NCBI GenBank assembly: GCA_030653635.1
Contig: JAURYZ010000257.1
Location: 1-8,042 of the forward strand
Direction of reading: 5' to 3'
Length of the DNA: 8,042 nucleotides
From: Coriobacteriia bacterium
Lineage (GTDB): Bacteria; Actinomycetota; Coriobacteriia; Anaerosomatales; JAHIQC01
Made by a program: the position numbers and the translations under genes. Below, piece by piece: positions 5,894 to 8,042 of this stretch. The notes under the pieces are model-generated. The model did no database searches. It was not told where the DNA came from and saw only the letters and a program-made list of their open reading frames with translations. Each line of letters starts with the position of its first letter. Positions within the stretch are counted from its first letter, which is position 1.

Positions 5894-6816
5894 CGCGTCC
5901 AATCCTGACGGTACCTGTGGGTTTCGCGCCTGCGGCCATCGACAAAGTCGAGCGCCTACTTGAGTTGCTGGGTGCGTTTCGCGAGGACCGGGAGTTGCAC
6001 GACCTGTTTGTGCTACACGGGGGGACGGCCCTCAATCTGTTTCATGATGACGCGCCGCGCCTATCTGTGGACATCGACCTTATGTTCATCGGCGCGGCCG
6101 ACGTCGCGGAGATGCGCAAGCGCCGTCCGGAAGTGGATGCGCGGATTCGGCGCGTTGTGAACGCACTCGGCTACGTGGTGCAGGGTAAGAACTCCGAGCA
6201 CAGTGGGCAGACGTACCGAATCAAATACCCTGGGGACTACGTCAAAGTCGATATCAGCTACTTGGCTCGTGTCCCGCTGCTTGAGCCAGAGGATCTGGTG
6301 TGCGGGCTTTCAGAACCACCATCGGCCTTCCCGGTCCTGCAGTTGCCTGAGCTTGTGGCCGGCAAGGTCAAGGCGATGGTTGAGCGCATGGCCGCGCGCG
6401 ATCTGTTCGATCTCTATCGCCTGGCCATGCATCATCCGGCGGCGTTCTCGAGTCCTCTGTCGCGCTCTGTGGCCGTATACGCTCTCGGCGCATCCGACCC
6501 GTTCCCTCGTCTTCGGGATCCCGTGCTCGCGCTTGAGCGTTTCCGCGATCCACCTGCTGATTTCGTCGACCCGCTGTATGCGATGCTCAGAGCTTCCGAT
6601 ACCCCTGGCTACGAGGAGATGCTTTCCAAAGCGGGGGAGTGGCTGAAACCGCTCAGTACACTGTCTGACTCCGAGCGGGAGTACATGGATCTGCTCGACG
6701 TCGAGGGCTGCCACCGACCCGAGCTGCTGTTCTCGCAGTGGCCTGAAGTGTTGGGTCGTGCACGACGTGACCCCGTGATGGCGTGGAAAGTACAGAACCT
6801 GAACAAGCGAACCTAG
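5890..6816 (+). CDS. AbiEii/AbiGii-family nucleotidyltransferase toxin, complete
   Basis: This 308-residue toxin has all the expected sites: LHGGTALNLFH (residues 42-52), LSVDIDL (58-64, Asp61/Asp63), VKVDISYL (118-125, Asp121), LPELVAGKVKAMVERMAARDLFDLYRL (152-178, containing Lys159, Lys161, Arg170-Asp171 and Asp174), then a helical C-terminus. In AbiEii the first three motifs bind metal and nucleotide, and the lysine and RDxxD motifs are needed for toxicity. ATG 5890 overlaps the antitoxin stop by four bases (ATGA), with AGAGG directly before it, so translation depends on coupling. A TTG at 5878 in the same frame is less likely. Length and motifs look intact, so the toxin is probably functional. 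It aligns with the partial toxin at 1-417, with the regions around the motifs nearly the same. Confidence 0.93.
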   Translation: MTRPILTVPVGFAPAAIDKVERLLELLGAFREDRELHDLFVLHGGTALNLFHDDAPRLSVDIDLMFIGAADVAEMRKRRPEVDARIRRVVNALGYVVQGKNSEHSGQTYRIKYPGDYVKVDISYLARVPLLEPEDLVCGLSEPPSAFPVLQLPELVAGKVKAMVERMAARDLFDLYRLAMHHPAAFSSPLSRSVAVYALGASDPFPRLRDPVLALERFRDPPADFVDPLYAMLRASDTPGYEEMLSKAGEWLKPLSTLSDSEREYMDLLDVEGCHRPELLFSQWPEVLGRARRDPVMAWKVQNLNKRT

Positions 6817-6870
6817 AGCGTGTGGCTGGGCGTGCCAGATTGCCTTCGCCGAGATTGCATTTGGCGCCAA

Positions 6871-6891
6871 CGCCACCTGCACGTTCCTCCG
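6871..6891 (+). repeat. 21-nt direct repeat, right copy
   Basis: Identical over 21 bases to 4929-4949, it lies 54 bases after the toxin stop. The two copies stand in the same orientation with the whole AbiE operon between them. Confidence 0.8.
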
Positions 6892-6908
6892 GGTGGCTAG
6901 AGCGGAGG
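6886..6908 (+). repeat. hairpin overlapping the right direct repeat
   Basis: CCTCCG at 6886-6891 pairs with CGGAGG at 6903-6908 across an 11-base loop. It is the counterpart of the hairpin at 4945-4965, with different loop bases but the same stem core, so the stem seems to be preserved. No T-run follows. Confidence 0.4.
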
Positions 6909-6942
6909 GGGTGGGTGGGGGCGACTATCCCGGTCCCCGGAG

Positions 6943-6978
6943 CCCGAGGGTCGTCGGTTCAAGTCCGGCCCCAGACCA
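6943..6978 (+). pseudogene. tRNA 3'-end fragment resembling initiator tRNA-Met
   Basis: The stretch contains a proper T arm: stem GTCGG (6953-6957), loop TTCAAGT (6958-6964), stem CCGGC (6965-6969). Compared from memory with bacterial initiator tRNA, the anticodon-stem 3' strand (CCCGA), variable loop (GGTC-like) and T arm match at nearly every base, and the sequence ends in ACCA. However, the acceptor 3' strand is two bases short, and no matching 5' acceptor, D arm or CAT anticodon is found upstream. It is therefore not a working tRNA. Such 3' pieces are typical of attachment sites left when elements integrate into tRNA genes. Confidence 0.55.
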
Positions 6979-7067
6979 AGAAGATCGCATTTCAGACATG
7001 GTGTACTTATCCGGCCTGTTGCTTTGTTGGGGCGCTTGTCTAACACTTGTCCAAACTGGCCCACAGG

Positions 7068-7094
7068 GCAGATTCGAGTGCCTGGCCAATCTGC
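7068..7094 (+). repeat. 7-bp inverted repeat upstream of the methyltransferase
   Basis: GCAGATT at 7068-7074 and AATCTGC at 7088-7094 pair perfectly across 13 bases. It may be an operator or leader hairpin for the methyltransferase; nothing else supports a role. Confidence 0.3.
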
Positions 7095-7149
7095 ACGCGG
7101 CAGGCGGAGCCGTTCAGAGACTCATTATGGCCGCCGAAATGGCGCGGTA

Positions 7150-7156
7150 GGGGGAA
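7150..7156 (+). promoter_or_regulatory. Shine-Dalgarno site pointing to a CTG start
   Basis: GGGGGAA ends six bases before the CTG at 7163, the right distance for ribosome binding. It is 15 bases from the ATG at 7172, which is too far. It therefore supports the unusual start. Confidence 0.55.
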
Positions 7157-7162
7157 CCCAGT

Positions 7163-8042
7163 CTGAAATACATGGGGTCGAAACAGCGGCTTCTGGATCG
7201 AGGCCTGGGAAGAATTGTGCTTGAGACATCTCAAGGCGCGTCGCGTTTCGTCGACCTCTTCTGTGGCGCCGGTTCTGTCTCGTGGTTCGCTGCAGCGAAC
7301 TGCAATCTCCCTGTACTCTCCGTGGATCTCCAGCAGTACGCAACCACGCTTGCTACAGCCGTGACCGGACGCGATTCGGCGACCGATACCGCCCAGCTCG
7401 AGAAGGAGTGGTTGGCGGTCGCTGAGGATGCTGCAATCAAGAACCCGCAATGGAAAGCTGCTGTTGCGCTCGTCGGGAGGCAAGGCACGCAAGCTGGGGT
7501 TGCCGATGCCAGGCGGTTGTGTGAAGAGAATGGCGGCGGACTCGTATGGCGAGCATACGGCGGCTATTACTTTAGCCCCAGACAGGCAATCATGTTTGAC
7601 GCGCTCATTGAGTCGCTACCGGTTGATGAGCCCGAACGAACTCTGTGCCTTGCAGCCACTATCACCAGCGCGGTCGAGTGCGTCGCCTCGCCTGGTCATA
7701 CGGCCCAGCCTTTTAGACCTACGGCGAACGGTATCCGGTTCATCGACCGGTGCTGGAGCGAGAATCCAATCGAGCGTTCTCGACGCGCTCTGAGTTCGCT
7801 TGGGAGCCGACATGCCAAGAAGGTCGGCGCAGGCCTAGTCGGCGATGCTAACGACGTTATCGCATCACTAATGGAGCAGGACGTCGTCTTCATTGACCCA
7901 CCGTACTCTGCTGAGCAGTATAGTCGCTTCTATCACGTCCTAGAGACCATCGCCCGAGGAAAGACCGTTGAGGTGAGTGGCGCAGGCAGGTATCCCGATG
8001 CAGGAACTCGCCCTCGATCAGGATTCTCTCTGAAATCACGCG
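7163..8042 (+). CDS. D12-class DNA adenine (N6) methyltransferase, 3' end beyond the window
   Basis: The protein transfers a methyl group from S-adenosylmethionine to adenine in DNA. DLFCGAGSV (residues 31-39) is the AdoMet-binding motif I, SVDLQQYA (53-60) the following acidic strand, and IDPPYS around 244-249 (Asp245-Pro-Pro-Tyr248) the catalytic motif IV. SPGHTAQPF lies in the target-recognition part. D12-family members begin with (M)KYMGSKxR; here KYMGSKQR is present only if translation starts at the CTG at 7163, because an in-frame TAG at 7148-7150 excludes anything further upstream. Starting at ATG 7172 would remove K-Y, part of the cofactor-binding N-terminus. 293 residues are visible and the frame is open at the right edge. 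No restriction enzyme gene is seen beside it in the window, so it may be an orphan or paired with a gene to the right. Its specificity cannot be read from sequence. Confidence 0.88.
   Translation, partial: MKYMGSKQRLLDRGLGRIVLETSQGASRFVDLFCGAGSVSWFAAANCNLPVLSVDLQQYATTLATAVTGRDSATDTAQLEKEWLAVAEDAAIKNPQWKAAVALVGRQGTQAGVADARRLCEENGGGLVWRAYGGYYFSPRQAIMFDALIESLPVDEPERTLCLAATITSAVECVASPGHTAQPFRPTANGIRFIDRCWSENPIERSRRALSSLGSRHAKKVGAGLVGDANDVIASLMEQDVVFIDPPYSAEQYSRFYHVLETIARGKTVEVSGAGRYPDAGTRPRSGFSLKSR

Larger units (their letters stand above)
6817..7162. other. intergenic region with repeat, tRNA-like fragment and hairpins
   Basis: No convincing gene lies here. In order it holds a tandem-like GATTGC pair (6842 and 6853 region), the palindrome TTGGCGCCAA (6861-6870), the right 21-nt repeat (6871-6891) with a hairpin, a G-rich stretch (6904-6921), the tRNA-like fragment (6943-6978) and a 7-bp inverted repeat (7068-7094). 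The plus-strand frame 6893-7150 is open but crosses the tRNA-like part and has no recognisable protein motif. No clear promoter for the methyltransferase was found. Confidence 0.6.

Noticed and set aside
6871..6978. A complete tRNA, including a class II tRNA or tmRNA
   Set aside because: No 5' acceptor strand pairs with the 3' end, no D arm, no anticodon loop with T33, and the acceptor 3' strand is two bases short.
6893..7150. Plus-strand frame of 85 codons between toxin and methyltransferase
   Set aside because: It runs through the G-rich and tRNA-like sequence and shows no motif or ribosome site.
1..8042. CRISPR array, insertion sequence or integrase
   Set aside because: No regularly spaced repeat units and no transposase or recombinase motifs were seen; the only long repeat is the 21-nt pair around the right AbiE operon.

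Overview
The window looks like an accessory (defence or toxin-antitoxin) island from a GC-rich bacterium. Codon use with G/C-rich third positions, frequent GTG starts, a probable leaderless transcript and the style of the proteins suggest an actinobacterium-like host. This is an impression from reading, not a taxonomic result. Its main theme is one toxin-antitoxin design repeated four times: a winged-helix AbiEi-type antitoxin/repressor next to an AbiEii-type nucleotidyltransferase (NTase). AbiE is established as a type IV toxin-antitoxin and phage-abortive-infection system.

Layout. (A) 1-1196, minus strand: an AbiEi antitoxin followed by an AbiEii toxin cut by the left edge. (B) 1307-1783, minus strand: the N-terminal part of a DUF1016/YhcG-type protein that loses family resemblance near 1381 and lacks the nuclease half. 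(C) 2059-2854, plus strand: an AbiEi antitoxin of a different subfamily, apparently orphaned, with at most a 10-codon stub where a toxin would start. (D) 2979-4920, plus strand: the most unusual pair. The first protein joins a PD-(D/E)XK-nuclease-like N-terminus to a winged helix and an unassigned C-terminal domain. It overlaps a divergent NTase that keeps the AbiEii-style acidic residues. (E) 5087-6816, plus strand: a complete AbiEi/AbiEii operon, paralogous to module A but on the other strand. (F) 7163-8042, plus strand: a D12-class DNA adenine methyltransferase cut by the right edge, whose conserved N-terminus requires a CTG start.

Regulation and mobility. Modules D and E each carry a perfect inverted repeat between promoter and start codon: arms 2948-2956/2982-2990 for D and 5051-5060/5071-5080 for E. 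Both fit autorepression by the antitoxin. Module E is bracketed by a 21-nt perfect direct repeat (4929-4949 and 6871-6891). Just beyond the right copy is a piece resembling the 3' end of an initiator tRNA (6943-6978). Together these suggest that module E is a separable cassette and that the edge of an integrated element, or an old attachment site, lies near 6.9-7.0 kb.

How the genes work together (inference). Each antitoxin should bind its own operator and hold its NTase toxin in check. Different antitoxin subfamilies and different operator sequences would let several modules coexist without cross-talk, although A and E are close enough that cross-talk is plausible.
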